From the NCBI RefSeq assembly GCF_037076525.1, contig NZ_AP029018.1, forward strand, positions 1,488,001 through 1,552,000: 64,000 bases of DNA, in the 5' to 3' direction. Below, one piece after another: positions 25,971 to 36,171 of the stretch. This stretch comes from Selenomonas sp. TAMA-11512. Its GTDB lineage: Bacteria > Bacillota > Negativicutes > Selenomonadales > Selenomonadaceae. Made by a program: the position numbers and the translations under genes. Below the pieces are notes generated by a model. The model saw only the letters and a program-made list of their open reading frames with translations, searched no databases and was not told the origin of the DNA. Numbering within the stretch: position 1 is the first letter of the stretch; the number at the start of each line of letters is the position of its first letter.

Positions 25971-27666
25971 AAGACATCCCCTTTGGGCACTTCTTCGCAT
26001 GATGCATCTTTCTTCTTTCATCCCGGCTGCAGCTTCCTCTTTTTTATCTTCTCTTTCATCCGTTCTTTTGATGGCTTCTTCTGCCTGGTTGATTGCAACG
26101 GCGGCTCTTCTTCCTCCGCTGGCCGAGCTATCCGTTGCAATTACATTTGTGCGCGCTTGCGGTATTTTCCGTGCTGTATTTCGATATTTGGATCGCTGGC
26201 TTTCCCATCAGGCAACGTTTCGCCTTCTAACGAGCCTTCGACTGGCAGTTTATCGCCTTGCGGTACATCATCTCCCTATCAAGGATACCCCCATAAGTCA
26301 AGGAGCTTTTCTCAATGACCTCACCGTCGGCGTCGATGTCCTGCGCGACTTTTACCTTCGCGCTGTTGCTCCGCCTCTCTTGGCTCTTTTCCTTGCCGTC
26401 CTTGCAAGCCTGTGCCTATATACCGTCTCTTCGTATGCGGCATGGATCCCTTTTTTCCTCTTTATAAGCTCGCTTCTCATTCCCTGCCTCACTCTGCGCT
26501 GTTACGGATTTGACGAGCAGATGACAGCGGCCGATACAAACTATCGAGATACCCTTATCGATGCAAGTACCGGACTCTCTGATCTCCGCACAGGGCGAAC
26601 AAAGGCTTGCCCTGCAGCGGGTGCCGAAAGTTTTTTCACCCGGCTTGAGTCGGCTTCCCTGCAAAGGAACGACCTTGAACAGAAAAAGCGACGTATCGAA
26701 CGGCATAGCGATACCCTGCTGCACATCGTTCACTCCGCTCTTTTTGTCTCCCTTTTTTATATCTTAGTTGAAGCCGGTACACTCAACGGGATATGGCTTG
26801 CTGTCTATATCTTAGCTGCCGAAACTCTTTTCCAGGAATTTTTGGCACTGCCGGAAGCCGTCCGAGCCTTCTATCGAACAATACGTGTAACTGAGAGACT
26901 CCTTGGCACCTCGTCGCCCGGTTCTCCCTTGGCGGAGTCCGCCGGAGATCGTGCAGCAAAAATGCCGCTTCAAGAACAGATACATTTTTCTGCGGCGTCA
27001 TCCAATACGGATTCATCTCCTATTCTTGCCTCTTCTCAACTTACTTTTGCCTATTTGAAGACTGCTCCCATATTCTCCGACTTATCTTTCTCAATACAAG
27101 CCGGTGAACATGTCGCACTGATTGGCGAGAGCGGCACAGGCAAGACGAGCCTATTTCATCTCCTGCTGCGTCTCTACGAACCGGACAGCGGTACGTTGCA
27201 GCTTGCAGGCAAGGATTATTCAAGCTATACGGCAGAAGACATACGGGCCCATTTTGCCGCGTCTACACAGGCAAGCTATCTCTTTTCGGAAAGTATTCGC
27301 GCAAATTTTGAGCGATTCCATCCAGGGCTTTCCGATGACGCCATCCTAACTTCTCTTCAAAAAGCCTTCTTTACCGATACATTGGATGCACTGCCTCAGT
27401 CGCTTGATACGCCGATTGGCGAGGATGGCTCTCTCTTATCCGGCGGACAAAGGCAGCGTCTGCTCCTTGCCCTTGCCCTTGCAGCGAAAAATCGTCCGAT
27501 TCTCCTCTTGGATGAGCCAACGGCCGGACTGGACCGCCAAACGACAAATCGGGTCCTTACGTTCATACAACAGGAAAGTCAGTCTCGCACACTTCTCCTC
27601 ATCAGTCATGACGACTCCGTTATCGCACATGTATCACGGACAATCCGTCTCCATTTTACAAAATAG
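25963..27666 (+). CDS. cydC: ABC transporter CydC subunit (thiol exporter for cytochrome bd assembly)
   Basis: A 567-residue partner of CydD. The N-terminal helices carry LMASSAWLIATAALLPPLAELSVAITFVRACGIFRAVFRYLDRWLSH, matching the ALSGWLI...GI/R...YLER-SH pattern specific to CydC. Walker A is GESGTGKTS, the signature LSGGQRQRLLLALALA is intact, and Walker B is ILLLDEPTAGLD. It overlaps cydD by eight bases. No terminator is obvious after it; the next gene, sstT, has its own promoter. Confidence 0.93.
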   Translation: MHKRHPLWALLRMMHLSSFIPAAASSFLSSLSSVLLMASSAWLIATAALLPPLAELSVAITFVRACGIFRAVFRYLDRWLSHQATFRLLTSLRLAVYRLAVHHLPIKDTPISQGAFLNDLTVGVDVLRDFYLRAVAPPLLALFLAVLASLCLYTVSSYAAWIPFFLFISSLLIPCLTLRCYGFDEQMTAADTNYRDTLIDASTGLSDLRTGRTKACPAAGAESFFTRLESASLQRNDLEQKKRRIERHSDTLLHIVHSALFVSLFYILVEAGTLNGIWLAVYILAAETLFQEFLALPEAVRAFYRTIRVTERLLGTSSPGSPLAESAGDRAAKMPLQEQIHFSAASSNTDSSPILASSQLTFAYLKTAPIFSDLSFSIQAGEHVALIGESGTGKTSLFHLLLRLYEPDSGTLQLAGKDYSSYTAEDIRAHFAASTQASYLFSESIRANFERFHPGLSDDAILTSLQKAFFTDTLDALPQSLDTPIGEDGSLLSGGQRQRLLLALALAAKNRPILLLDEPTAGLDRQTTNRVLTFIQQESQSRTLLLISHDDSVIAHVSRTIRLHFTK

Positions 27667-27696
27667 TCCGCGATCAAAGGACATGCATATATACTC

Positions 27697-27725
27697 TTGC
27701 AGAATTCCTCCTTTTAGGATATACT
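27697..27725 (+). promoter_or_regulatory. Sigma-70 type promoter for sstT
   Basis: -35 TTGCAG (27697-27702), 17-base spacer, -10 TATACT (27720-27725), about 56 bases before the TTG start. Confidence 0.75.
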
Positions 27726-27781
27726 ATTTTTTGTCGCGCTTATCGGCACAACAAAGTAGCTATCCGTAAGGAGGAATTTTT

Positions 27782-29029
27782 TTGCTTTATAAACTCGGTA
27801 AAAAATATGCTGAAACAGCTCTCATCAAGCTCATCATTGTTGGTCTTATTATCGGCATCGGCATTGGTATGTATGCGCCCAATCTCGTTCCGGCTGTCTC
27901 CGTTTTCGGGGATATCTTTGTTCGTGCACTAAAGGGCATCGCACCTGTTCTCGTATTCATTCTTGTCATGAATGCACTTGCGCAGAAGAACTCGGATGCG
28001 AGCTCCTCCATGAAGCCCATCGTCCGCCTTTATATACTGGCGACCTTTGCGGCTTCTATTGTTGCTGTCGCGTTCTCTTTTCTCTTTCCCTCCGTACTGC
28101 ATTTGCAGGCGACTGCATCGGATATTGCCCCTCCGTCCGGCATCATTGAAGTTCTGCACACGGTCATTCTAAACGTCGTTGATAACCCGATTCACGCACT
28201 TGTCAATGCGAACTACATAGGCATCCTCTGGTGGGGCGCACTGGCAGGCATTGCACTGCATGATGCCGCGGATGAGACAAAAGAGATGCTGTCTGATTTT
28301 GCTCGCTCCGTCATCAAGCTTGTCCGTTGGGTCATCCGCTTTGCGCCTTTCGGTATCATGGGGCTTGTCGCCGACTCCGTCGGTACGAGCGGCATTGACG
28401 CGCTTCTCTCCTACATCCATCTTTTAGCCGTCTTGATTGGTGCATTCCTCTCCGTTGCTCTTATCATGAATCCGATTATTGTCTTTTTTCACATTAAGCG
28501 CAACCCATACCCACTTGTCTGGACCACCATCAAAGAGAGCGGTATGTACGCCTTCTTTACACGCAGCTCCGCGGCAAATATCCCAATCAATATGACCCTC
28601 TGCAAGCGTCTCCGCCTCTCGGAGGACACGTATTCTCTCTCCATCCCCCTCGGCGCAACCATCAATATGTCCGGTGCCGCAATCACCATTGCCGTCCTGT
28701 CTCTGGCTGCGGCGCATACCCTCGGCATACATGTGGATCTGCCGACAGCCCTCCTTCTTTGTGTCGTTTCCACCATAGGCGCCTGCGGCGCTTCCGGAGT
28801 TGCCGGCGGTTCGCTTCTCTTGATTCCGGTCGCCTGCTCGTCCTTCGGTATACCCAATGACATTGCCATGCAGGTTGTAGGTATCGGCTTCATCATCGGC
28901 GTACTGCAGGATTCCACGGAGACAGCGCTCAACAGCTCTTCCGATGTCCTTTTCACGGCAACGGCTGAGTTTCACGAGCGATACAAGGCAGGTACATTAA
29001 AGGCAGAAGATCTTACACCAAGAGATTAA
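27782..29029 (+). CDS. sstT: Serine/threonine:Na+ symporter SstT
   Basis: A 415-residue member of the dicarboxylate/amino acid:cation symporter family. It imports serine and threonine with sodium. Blocks typical of Sst[33 protein letters not shown] (re-entrant loop and helix 7), [16 protein letters not shown] and [27 protein letters not shown]. The start is TTG, with AAGGAGG seven bases upstream; no ATG lies close in frame. It is a single-gene unit with its own promoter and terminator. Serine can be a main fermentable amino acid for such anaerobes, an inference only. Confidence 0.95.
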   Translation: MLYKLGKKYAETALIKLIIVGLIIGIGIGMYAPNLVPAVSVFGDIFVRALKGIAPVLVFILVMNALAQKNSDASSSMKPIVRLYILATFAASIVAVAFSFLFPSVLHLQATASDIAPPSGIIEVLHTVILNVVDNPIHALVNANYIGILWWGALAGIALHDAADETKEMLSDFARSVIKLVRWVIRFAPFGIMGLVADSVGTSGIDALLSYIHLLAVLIGAFLSVALIMNPIIVFFHIKRNPYPLVWTTIKESGMYAFFTRSSAANIPINMTLCKRLRLSEDTYSLSIPLGATINMSGAAITIAVLSLAAAHTLGIHVDLPTALLLCVVSTIGACGASGVAGGSLLLIPVACSSFGIPNDIAMQVVGIGFIIGVLQDSTETALNSSSDVLFTATAEFHERYKAGTLKAEDLTPRD

Positions 29030-29036
29030 GAAACAT

Positions 29037-29073
29037 AAAAAGGATTCTTGTACGCTGTACGAGAATCCTTTTA
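29037..29073 (+). terminator. Terminator after sstT
   Basis: A 16-bp stem with one G-T pair and a GCT loop: AAAAGGATTCTTGTAC against GTACGAGAATCCTTTT. Confidence 0.8.
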
Positions 29074-29102
29074 TATCTTTAACTTACAAAGGAGAACACG
29101 AC

Positions 29103-29810
29103 ATGAATTCCGAACAGTTCCACCAACTCACACATCTCGTCATGGATAGTCCTGCCAAGCCGCCGGAGGCACTCTTTGCAGGCGGATTCGATGATTGGCA
29201 CGCGCGTGCTCACCTTGCCCATCTCCTATCCGATCCTCAATTCGAGCACCTTGCAGAGGCAAAGGAGCTCTTCCGATCCATCGTCGATCAGGAAGTCAAT
29301 CCGGATTTCGCTCTTGATGTCGAGACAAAAGCCTATGCGCTCCAAAGGCTTTCCGCACTCGAAAAAAATGACAATGAATACGAAAACGCCCTGTATCATA
29401 TCAGTCTTTCCATTGAGACGGCAGAGGAAAGCGACTTTCTATACCACTATCTCCTGCGCGGAGAGCTGTGGGCAGACCGCTGGTCCATCCTCCATGCCAT
29501 GGGCAAAACGCAAGATGCCGAATCCGAATGCGATGAGCGCATCGATATCTACAAAAATCTGCCTATCGAACACAACAGCTACCTTTATTACGGATATCGC
29601 TTCAAGGCGCAGCTTGCTGCGGAGCGTGGAGATATCACCTTTATTGTCAAAGATTATATGCGCATGGCGCTTTCTTTTATGGATATCCCGGAGTCGTATC
29701 GAGACGACTTAGAGAGCGCCTTTTCCATCGATCATGAAGGTTCAACCTTTATTCTGCGCGCCATTGACCTTGCTACCCCCAATCCGGACAATCTGCATTG
29801 GGATATCTGA
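29103..29810 (+). CDS. Unrecognised helical protein, possibly TPR-like
   Basis: A 235-residue soluble protein I do not recognise. It is rich in Ala, Leu and acidic residues with repeated helix pairs: AHLAHLLSDPQFEHLAEAKELFRSIV, YALQRLSALEKNDNEYENALYHISLSI and RWSILHAMGKTQDAESECDERIDIY. These resemble tetratricopeptide helices, which suggests a protein-binding scaffold, but no repeat fits the consensus well. No signal peptide or membrane helix is seen. It starts after a good AAAGGAG binding site, directly behind the sstT terminator, and converges on the lipid kinase gene. Confidence 0.6.
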   Translation: MNSEQFHQLTHLVMDSPAKPPEALFAGGFDDWHARAHLAHLLSDPQFEHLAEAKELFRSIVDQEVNPDFALDVETKAYALQRLSALEKNDNEYENALYHISLSIETAEESDFLYHYLLRGELWADRWSILHAMGKTQDAESECDERIDIYKNLPIEHNSYLYYGYRFKAQLAAERGDITFIVKDYMRMALSFMDIPESYRDDLESAFSIDHEGSTFILRAIDLATPNPDNLHWDI

Positions 29811-29837
29811 CAGGCGCATACAGGTGGTATAAGGCCG

Positions 29838-30710
29838 TCAGTAAAACACGCGAATTGCCTTCGGTATTGCCTCAATGGTCAAGGGGAGCTTCGGTCCTTT
29901 TTCACCGTCCAAATCGCTGTCGAGTTCCGTGTCGGCTGAAATGACAAATTTTTTGCCCTGTAAGTAGAGGATATTTTTCTCCAATACACCTTTTCCTGAG
30001 ACAATCTCGGCAGTCAATGTCATAAGCTTTGCCACATTGGACTTCTTGATGAGCAGGAGATCCAGCTTTCCATCATCGAGTACAGCCTTTGTAGCAACGT
30101 TGTTAAAGCTTCCGACGACACCGCTGTTGACCACTACAAAAAGATACCCATCCTGCTCAAGTATGCGTCCGTCAACATCAATGGTAAAATGCACACTCTT
30201 GAAATTTGGAATCTCTGTGACACCCTTCATATAATATGCCATTTTGCCAAGGACATTTTTCAGTCTCGCATCGACCTCGTGAGCAATGTTGGTCAACACA
30301 CCTGCACTTGCGACATTGATGAAGTACGTATCACCGATACGACCGAGATCGATTGCCATTGTACGCCCTGCCATGATTTGCTCAATGCACCTCTCCGGAT
30401 GCGATGAGAGCCCCAGAAACGTAGCAAAATCGTTCGAAGTGCCGCTGCCGATAATCGCAATCGGAATATCCATCTTTGCCGCCACCAGACGATTGACAAT
30501 CTCATGTACCGTTCCGTCGCCGCCTGAAATGATGATGCCGTCCGGACGCAGCAGCTCTACACAATGCAGAAAATCAGCATTATCACGTTTCGTCCGATAG
30601 ATCGTCAAAAGGACATTGTATTCTTGAAACTTTGCAATGACGGCATCAAGTTTACTTCGAAAGGAAGCTGTCCCGGACACCGGATTATAGACGAGCAGAA
30701 ATTTTTTCAC
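29838..30710 (-). CDS. Diacylglycerol kinase family lipid kinase (DgkB/YegS type)
   Basis: A 290-residue soluble lipid kinase. It begins FLLVYNPVSGTASFRSKLD (the NP-x-SG-x nucleotide motif) and carries IISGGDGTVHEIVNRL (about residues 58-73), the diagnostic GGDGT ATP-binding motif, then IGSGTSNDFATFLG. It phosphorylates diacylglycerol or related lipids, recycling them into phosphatidic acid. The ATG overlaps the stop of the upstream flippase gene (ATGA at 30710-30707), so the two are coupled. The exact lipid is unknown. Confidence 0.9.
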   Translation of the reverse strand: MKKFLLVYNPVSGTASFRSKLDAVIAKFQEYNVLLTIYRTKRDNADFLHCVELLRPDGIIISGGDGTVHEIVNRLVAAKMDIPIAIIGSGTSNDFATFLGLSSHPERCIEQIMAGRTMAIDLGRIGDTYFINVASAGVLTNIAHEVDARLKNVLGKMAYYMKGVTEIPNFKSVHFTIDVDGRILEQDGYLFVVVNSGVVGSFNNVATKAVLDDGKLDLLLIKKSNVAKLMTLTAEIVSGKGVLEKNILYLQGKKFVISADTELDSDLDGEKGPKLPLTIEAIPKAIRVFY

Positions 30711-32383
30711 TTGTCCTCTACCTTTCCTTTCTCGCGGAAAAAGCCAATCTTCTCAAAGAAACGAATCGCATGCCGGCCGATGAAAGGGATCTGCAGAAGA
30801 TCATACGCTTCAATACCGCCTAATGCCAAAAGAACAGCTAAGTAAATGAGAAGACCGAGGAAAATGGATGCAAAAATCGAAACCACCGTGCTGGAAAGCA
30901 TCACATAGCTCATATCATAAGAAAAATACATCACGCCTGCCATCACGGCTGCGGATACGATTGTTTTGAAGAGCTGACCGAGCTCCATACGATATCGAAT
31001 GTAATGATGAATAAAGTATAGGTTGATGAGCGCCGCAACCGCCATATCGGCAACGGTCGCCCATGCCGCGCCCATGATACCGAGCGCCGGAATCGCGGTC
31101 AGTGTCCAGTTTAAGATGACTTTGACGACAGCGGCTAAAATCATATTGACGACAGGAATTGTCGGGTGTCCGAGACCTTGGAGAACTGCCGTCGTCACTT
31201 GATGCAGTCCGAGGAAGACGATAGAGACTGCCGAGATAAGCACGGCCGGTCCAGCGCCGGGTGCATTGTAGAAAAGCGTTGCAAGAGGCGTCGCCAGAAT
31301 AAACATCACTATGAACGCAGGGAAGCTTACAAAGTTCGATATGCGCACCGCCGCTGCCGTCTGCTCATAAACCCCTTTTTTATCCTTGAGAACATTTGCC
31401 TCCGTAATGGCGGGGACAATGGAGACCGCCATGGATGCCGTCAGGATGGTCGCAAGATTGACAAGCGGCACAGCCATACCGGTCAGGTAGCCAAAGAGCT
31501 CGGTTGCCTGCGGAACACTAAAACCCGCCGCCCCCAAGCGCTGCGGCACGATGAAGAGATCCAGATTACTGACAACAGGAAGCATGAGACTTGCCGCGGA
31601 AACAGGAAGCGCCAGTTTGAACATGCGGATAAGAAGCTTCGAAAGAGGCTCCTTGCCTTCAGCCGTCGGCACTTTTGCCGCCTCACCGTAGTCGCGTTTG
31701 ATATCACGATCGAGCTGCCAATGAAAGTAGACAAGAGCGAGAAGACCTGCCGCGGCGCCGGCAAAAGCACCGAAGCTCGCACCTGCCGCCGCATAGGGAA
31801 GTCCATAGGGGAGAAGCAGCGCGGCCAGAACGACCATCGCTACGACGCGAAAGATCTGCTCCGAAATCTGCGAAACCGCGGTCGGTGTCATCCTCTGCCA
31901 TCCCTGCAAATAGCCGCGGGATCCTGCGAGCATGGCAACGAGGAATACAGCGGGCGACAGGACCTGTATCGCATACTTCGCTCGTCCGTCCAAGACAATA
32001 CCGCTATCGATAAGCCAATCTGCCCCGAAGAAAGTCAACAGTGCAAAGAACAGTCCTGTCATGAACATCAGCGAAATGGCAACACGAAACACACGCCGAG
32101 CGCCATAGACGTCCTTGAGTGCCACACGCTCCGCCGTAATGATCGCAATCGCTGTCGGCACACCGGCCTGTGAGACGGTCATTGCGAGGAAATAAATCGG
32201 AAAGGCCATCTGATAGAGCCCTATTCCCTCGCCGCCCAGAATACGCGATACAAATATCCAGTTTAAAGAGCCGATGACTTTGACAACAAAGCCTGCAATC
32301 GTCAAAATCAACGTGCCCTTGATGAGTTTTTCCGTCTTACTGCCGTCCTTTGCTGCAGCACCTTGACTATCGATTGGAAACAC
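30707..32383 (-). CDS. Polysaccharide/lipid flippase of the MOP superfamily (SpoVB/MurJ-like)
   Basis: A 558-residue integral membrane protein with about 14 helices. The start LIKGTLILTIAGFVVKVIGSLNWIFVSRILGGEGIGLYQMAFPIY resembles SpoVB/YtgP-type flippases of Firmicutes, thought to move lipid-linked wall precursors. The start is GTG at 32383 with only a weak binding site. A possible extended -10 (TGATATAAT) lies about 105 bases upstream on the minus strand (32491-32486 for TATAAT). It could serve as a lipid II flippase; no other murJ is in the window. Confidence 0.85.
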   Translation of the reverse strand: MFPIDSQGAAAKDGSKTEKLIKGTLILTIAGFVVKVIGSLNWIFVSRILGGEGIGLYQMAFPIYFLAMTVSQAGVPTAIAIITAERVALKDVYGARRVFRVAISLMFMTGLFFALLTFFGADWLIDSGIVLDGRAKYAIQVLSPAVFLVAMLAGSRGYLQGWQRMTPTAVSQISEQIFRVVAMVVLAALLLPYGLPYAAAGASFGAFAGAAAGLLALVYFHWQLDRDIKRDYGEAAKVPTAEGKEPLSKLLIRMFKLALPVSAASLMLPVVSNLDLFIVPQRLGAAGFSVPQATELFGYLTGMAVPLVNLATILTASMAVSIVPAITEANVLKDKKGVYEQTAAAVRISNFVSFPAFIVMFILATPLATLFYNAPGAGPAVLISAVSIVFLGLHQVTTAVLQGLGHPTIPVVNMILAAVVKVILNWTLTAIPALGIMGAAWATVADMAVAALINLYFIHHYIRYRMELGQLFKTIVSAAVMAGVMYFSYDMSYVMLSSTVVSIFASIFLGLLIYLAVLLALGGIEAYDLLQIPFIGRHAIRFFEKIGFFREKGKVEDK

Positions 32384-32418
32384 CGCCTATCGTCATCCAT
32401 CCGTTTGGACGGCAACCT

Positions 32419-32447
32419 TTGCAAAATATAGGAATTACCTTTATAAT
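32419..32447 (+). promoter_or_regulatory. Sigma-70 type promoter for the DUF4931 gene
   Basis: -35 TTGCAA (32419-32424), 17-base spacer, -10 TATAAT (32442-32447). The start codon lies about 92 bases downstream. Confidence 0.7.
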
Positions 32448-32538
32448 AGAAACAGTCATAAAAAGACAAACATACCCATTTAGGCATTATATCATTTTTG
32501 CCTGTGATATACCAGTCCAAAAAGATAGAAGGTGTAGG

Positions 32539-33297
32539 ATGAAAATCAACCTGATTCCATTTGATATGCGTATCGGCCGACAAAAACCGGAAACCATTAT
32601 TCATAAAAACAACGCCTGCCCCTTTTGCAATGTTTCCTCTCTGACCGATATCATTGCGCGGGAAGGCAGCATCATTCTCCTAAAGAACAAATACAACGTC
32701 GTCATCGGTGCCGACCAATTTGTCCTAATCGAGAATAACATCTGCGAAAGCGATACACCCGACTATACGAGAGAGCATCACCGCCGTATCATCCGTATCG
32801 GCATCGAGTTCTGGCGATCTCTCCAGCGAAGCGGAAAATACAGGTCCGTGCTTTTCTTCAAAAACCATGGTCCCTTCTCCGGGGGCACGATCCGACATCC
32901 GCACAGTCAGATTATCGCCTTCCCGGATGTCGATCCGTCACTCACCTATTTCCTGGATGAGTTTGAGGGCATTCCGATTGATACGCGCTCCGGTGTACGC
33001 TTTAACATTTCAACAACACCGCGCATGGGCTTTGGCGAGCTCAATATCTGCGCGGAAAATGATAACGCACTCGATATCGTTGCCGACTACATTCAGATTG
33101 CCGTCGACTATCTGACAAAATACTTTTCTAAGAGAGAGACCAGCTACAACATCTTTTTTTACCCCATCGAAGATCGTCTGCGCATCAAAATTCTCCCCCG
33201 ATTCGCCACTCCGCCGCTCTTTGTCGGCTACAATATCCGATTTCGCCCGTCGAATATCAACGCGCTGGCGGAAGATATCAAAAAGAAATACTTTTAA
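32539..33297 (+). CDS. DUF4931, GalT-like HIT-superfamily nucleotidyltransferase homologue
   Basis: A 252-residue protein. An open frame continues upstream to 32350 but overlaps the divergent flippase start, so the ATG at 32539 (GAAGGTGTAGG before it) is chosen. The N-terminus has RIGRQKPETIIHKN then ACPFC (26-30), a likely zinc site. GGTIRHPHSQIIAFP (116-130) contains the HPHSQ motif, close to the HPH-Q active site of galactose-1-phosphate uridylyltransferase, whose His attacks the nucleotide. The family is shorter than GalT (about 350 residues). The substrate is unknown. It is a single-gene unit ended by a strong hairpin. Confidence 0.75.
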   Translation: MKINLIPFDMRIGRQKPETIIHKNNACPFCNVSSLTDIIAREGSIILLKNKYNVVIGADQFVLIENNICESDTPDYTREHHRRIIRIGIEFWRSLQRSGKYRSVLFFKNHGPFSGGTIRHPHSQIIAFPDVDPSLTYFLDEFEGIPIDTRSGVRFNISTTPRMGFGELNICAENDNALDIVADYIQIAVDYLTKYFSKRETSYNIFFYPIEDRLRIKILPRFATPPLFVGYNIRFRPSNINALAEDIKKKYF

Positions 33298-33303
33298 AGC
33301 TTT

Positions 33304-33331
33304 ACAGCCCGCTCCAATCGGAGCGGGCTGT
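33304..33331. terminator. Bidirectional terminator between DUF4931 and uvrA
   Basis: A 12-bp GC-rich perfect stem (33304-33315 with 33320-33331) and an AATC loop, between two convergent stops. Confidence 0.75.
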
Positions 33332-33344
33332 GCCTATTCTCATA

Positions 33345-36170
33345 TTAAAACTTCTCTTCCAAAACGGGCTTCAGGAACTTGCCCGTATACGACTCTTTGA
33401 CTTTGACAATATCCTCCGGGCGCCCCTCGGCAATAATCTCCCCGCCCCTGCTTCCTCCCTCGGGACCGAGATCAATGATGTGATCTGCCGTCTTGATGAC
33501 ATCGAGATTGTGCTCAATGACGACAACCGTATCTCCCCCATCGACGAGACGATGCAGGATCGAGAGAAGCTTATCGATATCTGCGGTGTGCAGGCCTGTC
33601 GTCGGCTCATCGAGGATGTAGAGCGTGCGCCCCGTTGCGCGCCGTGCGAGCTCTGTAGCAAGCTTGACACGCTGCGCCTCTCCACCCGACAGCGTCGTTG
33701 CTGACTGTCCGAGCTTGATGTACCCAAGACCGACATCCTGTATAATCTGGAGGCGATTTGCTATGCGCGGCACGTTTTTGAAAAAATCGACCGCTTCATC
33801 AACAACCATATCAAGAACATCGGCAATGGTTTTTCCCTTATAGCGGACTTCCAGCGTCTCACGATTATAGCGCGCCCCCTTGCATATCTCGCAGGGCACG
33901 TAGACATCCGGCAGAAAGTGCATTTCAATCTTGATGATACCGTCGCCGCGGCATGCCTCACAGCGTCCCCCTTTGACATTGAAGCTGAATCGTCCCGGCT
34001 TGTAGCCTCGTATCTTTGCTTCGGTCGTCTGAGAGAACAGCTCACGTATGATGTCAAAAACGCCCGTATACGTCGCGGGATTGGATCGTGGCGTCCGCCC
34101 AATCGGCTGCTGGTCGATATCGATAATCTTATCGATGTGCTCAAGTCCGACAATCTTCTTGTGCTTGCCCGGTTTGCCCTTCGCACGATACAGCCTTGAT
34201 GCGATGCCTTTGTATAAAATCTCGTTGACAAGCGTCGATTTTCCTGATCCGGAGACGCCCGTGACAAGGATCAGCTCGCCGAGGGGGAACTTTGCCCTGA
34301 TATTTTTCAGGTTGTTTTCGCTTGCGCCGACAATCTCGATGACATTGCCGTTCCCCTTGCGCCGCTTTGACGGAACGGGGATAAATCGCTTGCGGCTGAG
34401 GTACTGACCGGTGACGGATGCAGGGACAGCTTTTATCTCCTCTGCCGTTCCCTGTGCTACAATTTGACCGCCGGCGGATCCCGCTGCAGGACCGATATCA
34501 ATGATGTGATCTGCAGCATACATTGTGTCCTCATCATGCTCGACGACAATCAGCGTGTTGCCCAGGTCGCGGAGGTGCTTAAGCGCATCGAGAAGACGGT
34601 TGTTATCCCTCTGATGGAGACCGATGGAGGGCTCATCCAGGATGTATAGAACGCCCATCAGACCCGATCCGATCTGCGTAGCGAGACGGATGCGCTGCGC
34701 TTCCCCTCCGGAGAGCGTCCCGGCGGCACGCGAGAGCGTCAGATAGTCAAGGCCGACATGCAGCAAAAAGCCCAGGCGCGCATGGATTTCTTTTAAAATT
34801 TGCGCGGCGATCTTTGCCTCGCGCGCGTTGAAGTCGAGGTGAGAGAAAAACGCCTCCGCTTCACTGATGGTGAGATCCGTGACCTCGTGGATGTCTTTCT
34901 CCCCGATTTTGACGGAAAGCACCTCAGGCTTCAGACGTGCCCCGTGACAAGCAGGGCATGGCGTAATCGTCATGTAGTTTTCGTAGTCTTCACGCATCGC
35001 ATCGGAATCCGCCTCCTGATAGCGGCGCGCGAGAAGCGGCATCACACCCTCAAAGGCGGAATTGTGTATCTTGTACTCTCCGAACATGTTCTCATAACCG
35101 AACTCGTACTTCTCATCTCCTGTACCGTAGAGAAGAAGGTTTCTTACGTCTTTTTTGAGCTTTTCCCACGGCGTATCGACAGAGGCTCCATGCTTTTCCA
35201 AAATAGCGGCCATCTGACAATTCGCATATGTGTTGAGATTTTTGGACATCGGCGCAAAGACGCCCTCGGCAAGACTGAGCTTGGGATTCGGCAGGACGAG
35301 CTCGAAGTCGAACTCCATGTTGCTTCCGAGACCGCTGCACACGGGACACGCGCCAAAAGGGCTGTTGAAGGAAAACATACGCGGCGTAATCTCCGGCAAG
35401 CTGATGCCGCAGTCAACGCAGGCAAAATTCTCACTGAACATGAGTAATTCTCCATCCACGATCTGCACATAGGCAACGCCGTCCCCCATGCGGAGCGCCG
35501 TCTCCAGAGAATCCGCCAGACGCTGCTCGATTCCCTCCCGAACGACAAGGCGATCGATAACAACCTCGATCGTATGCTTCTTCGTCTTCTCAAGCTGTAT
35601 TTCTTCACCTAGATCGTAGACCTCTCCGTCAATGCGGACTCGAACATAGCCCTCGTGACGGATGTGATCCAATATTTTTTTGTGCTCACCTTTCTTTCCG
35701 CGTACGACCTGCGCCATGATGAGAAGCTTTGTGCGTTCTTCCAGGTCTTTGAGCTGATCCATCATCTGATCGATGCTCTGCTGCGCAATCGGCTTGCCGC
35801 AGTTCGGACAATGCGGCCGCCCTGCACGCGCAAAGAGGAGCCGCAGATAGTCATAGATTTCCGTAACTGTCCCGACCGTCGATCGCGGATTACGGCTCGT
35901 CGTCTTTTGATCGATGGAGATGGCGGGAGACAGACCTTCAATGTAGTCGACGTCCGGCTTGTCCATCTGCCCGAGAAATTGACGCGCATAGGACGACAGC
36001 GACTCAACGTAGCGACGCTGCCCTTCGGCGTAGATGGTGTCAAAGGCAAGCGATGATTTTCCAGAACCCGAAAGCCCCGTGATGACAACAAGTTTGTCAC
36101 GAGGGATTTCAACATTTATGTTCTTGAGATTATGAGCCCTCGCCCCCCGAATTTTGATGTTACTTTCCAT
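33345..36170 (-). CDS. uvrA: Excinuclease ABC subunit A
   Basis: Damage-sensing ATPase of nucleotide excision repair, 941 residues. The first ATP site is [29 protein letters not shown]; the second is [16 protein letters not shown]. Zinc modules: CPNCGKP, CVDCG with CPVCSG, and near the C-terminus [11 protein letters not shown] with CEICKG. Two [12 protein letters not shown] signatures are present. The start ATG at 36170 lies one base after the uvrB stop and gives the usual [17 protein letters not shown] beginning; an in-frame ATG 39 bases further upstream would extend into uvrB. uvrB and uvrA form an operon. Confidence 0.97.
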   Translation of the reverse strand: MESNIKIRGARAHNLKNINVEIPRDKLVVITGLSGSGKSSLAFDTIYAEGQRRYVESLSSYARQFLGQMDKPDVDYIEGLSPAISIDQKTTSRNPRSTVGTVTEIYDYLRLLFARAGRPHCPNCGKPIAQQSIDQMMDQLKDLEERTKLLIMAQVVRGKKGEHKKILDHIRHEGYVRVRIDGEVYDLGEEIQLEKTKKHTIEVVIDRLVVREGIEQRLADSLETALRMGDGVAYVQIVDGELLMFSENFACVDCGISLPEITPRMFSFNSPFGACPVCSGLGSNMEFDFELVLPNPKLSLAEGVFAPMSKNLNTYANCQMAAILEKHGASVDTPWEKLKKDVRNLLLYGTGDEKYEFGYENMFGEYKIHNSAFEGVMPLLARRYQEADSDAMREDYENYMTITPCPACHGARLKPEVLSVKIGEKDIHEVTDLTISEAEAFFSHLDFNAREAKIAAQILKEIHARLGFLLHVGLDYLTLSRAAGTLSGGEAQRIRLATQIGSGLMGVLYILDEPSIGLHQRDNNRLLDALKHLRDLGNTLIVVEHDEDTMYAADHIIDIGPAAGSAGGQIVAQGTAEEIKAVPASVTGQYLSRKRFIPVPSKRRKGNGNVIEIVGASENNLKNIRAKFPLGELILVTGVSGSGKSTLVNEILYKGIASRLYRAKGKPGKHKKIVGLEHIDKIIDIDQQPIGRTPRSNPATYTGVFDIIRELFSQTTEAKIRGYKPGRFSFNVKGGRCEACRGDGIIKIEMHFLPDVYVPCEICKGARYNRETLEVRYKGKTIADVLDMVVDEAVDFFKNVPRIANRLQIIQDVGLGYIKLGQSATTLSGGEAQRVKLATELARRATGRTLYILDEPTTGLHTADIDKLLSILHRLVDGGDTVVVIEHNLDVIKTADHIIDLGPEGGSRGGEIIAEGRPEDIVKVKESYTGKFLKPVLEEKF

Positions 36171-36171
36171 T

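Noticed and set aside
31166-32173. A 335-codon plus-strand open frame inside the flippase gene
   Set aside because: It is antisense to a well-supported membrane protein gene, has a composition rich in Arg, Cys and His as typical of shadow frames, and lacks a binding site.
34800-35447. A 215-codon plus-strand open frame inside uvrA
   Set aside because: It is antisense to conserved UvrA coding sequence and has no start signal or recognisable domain.
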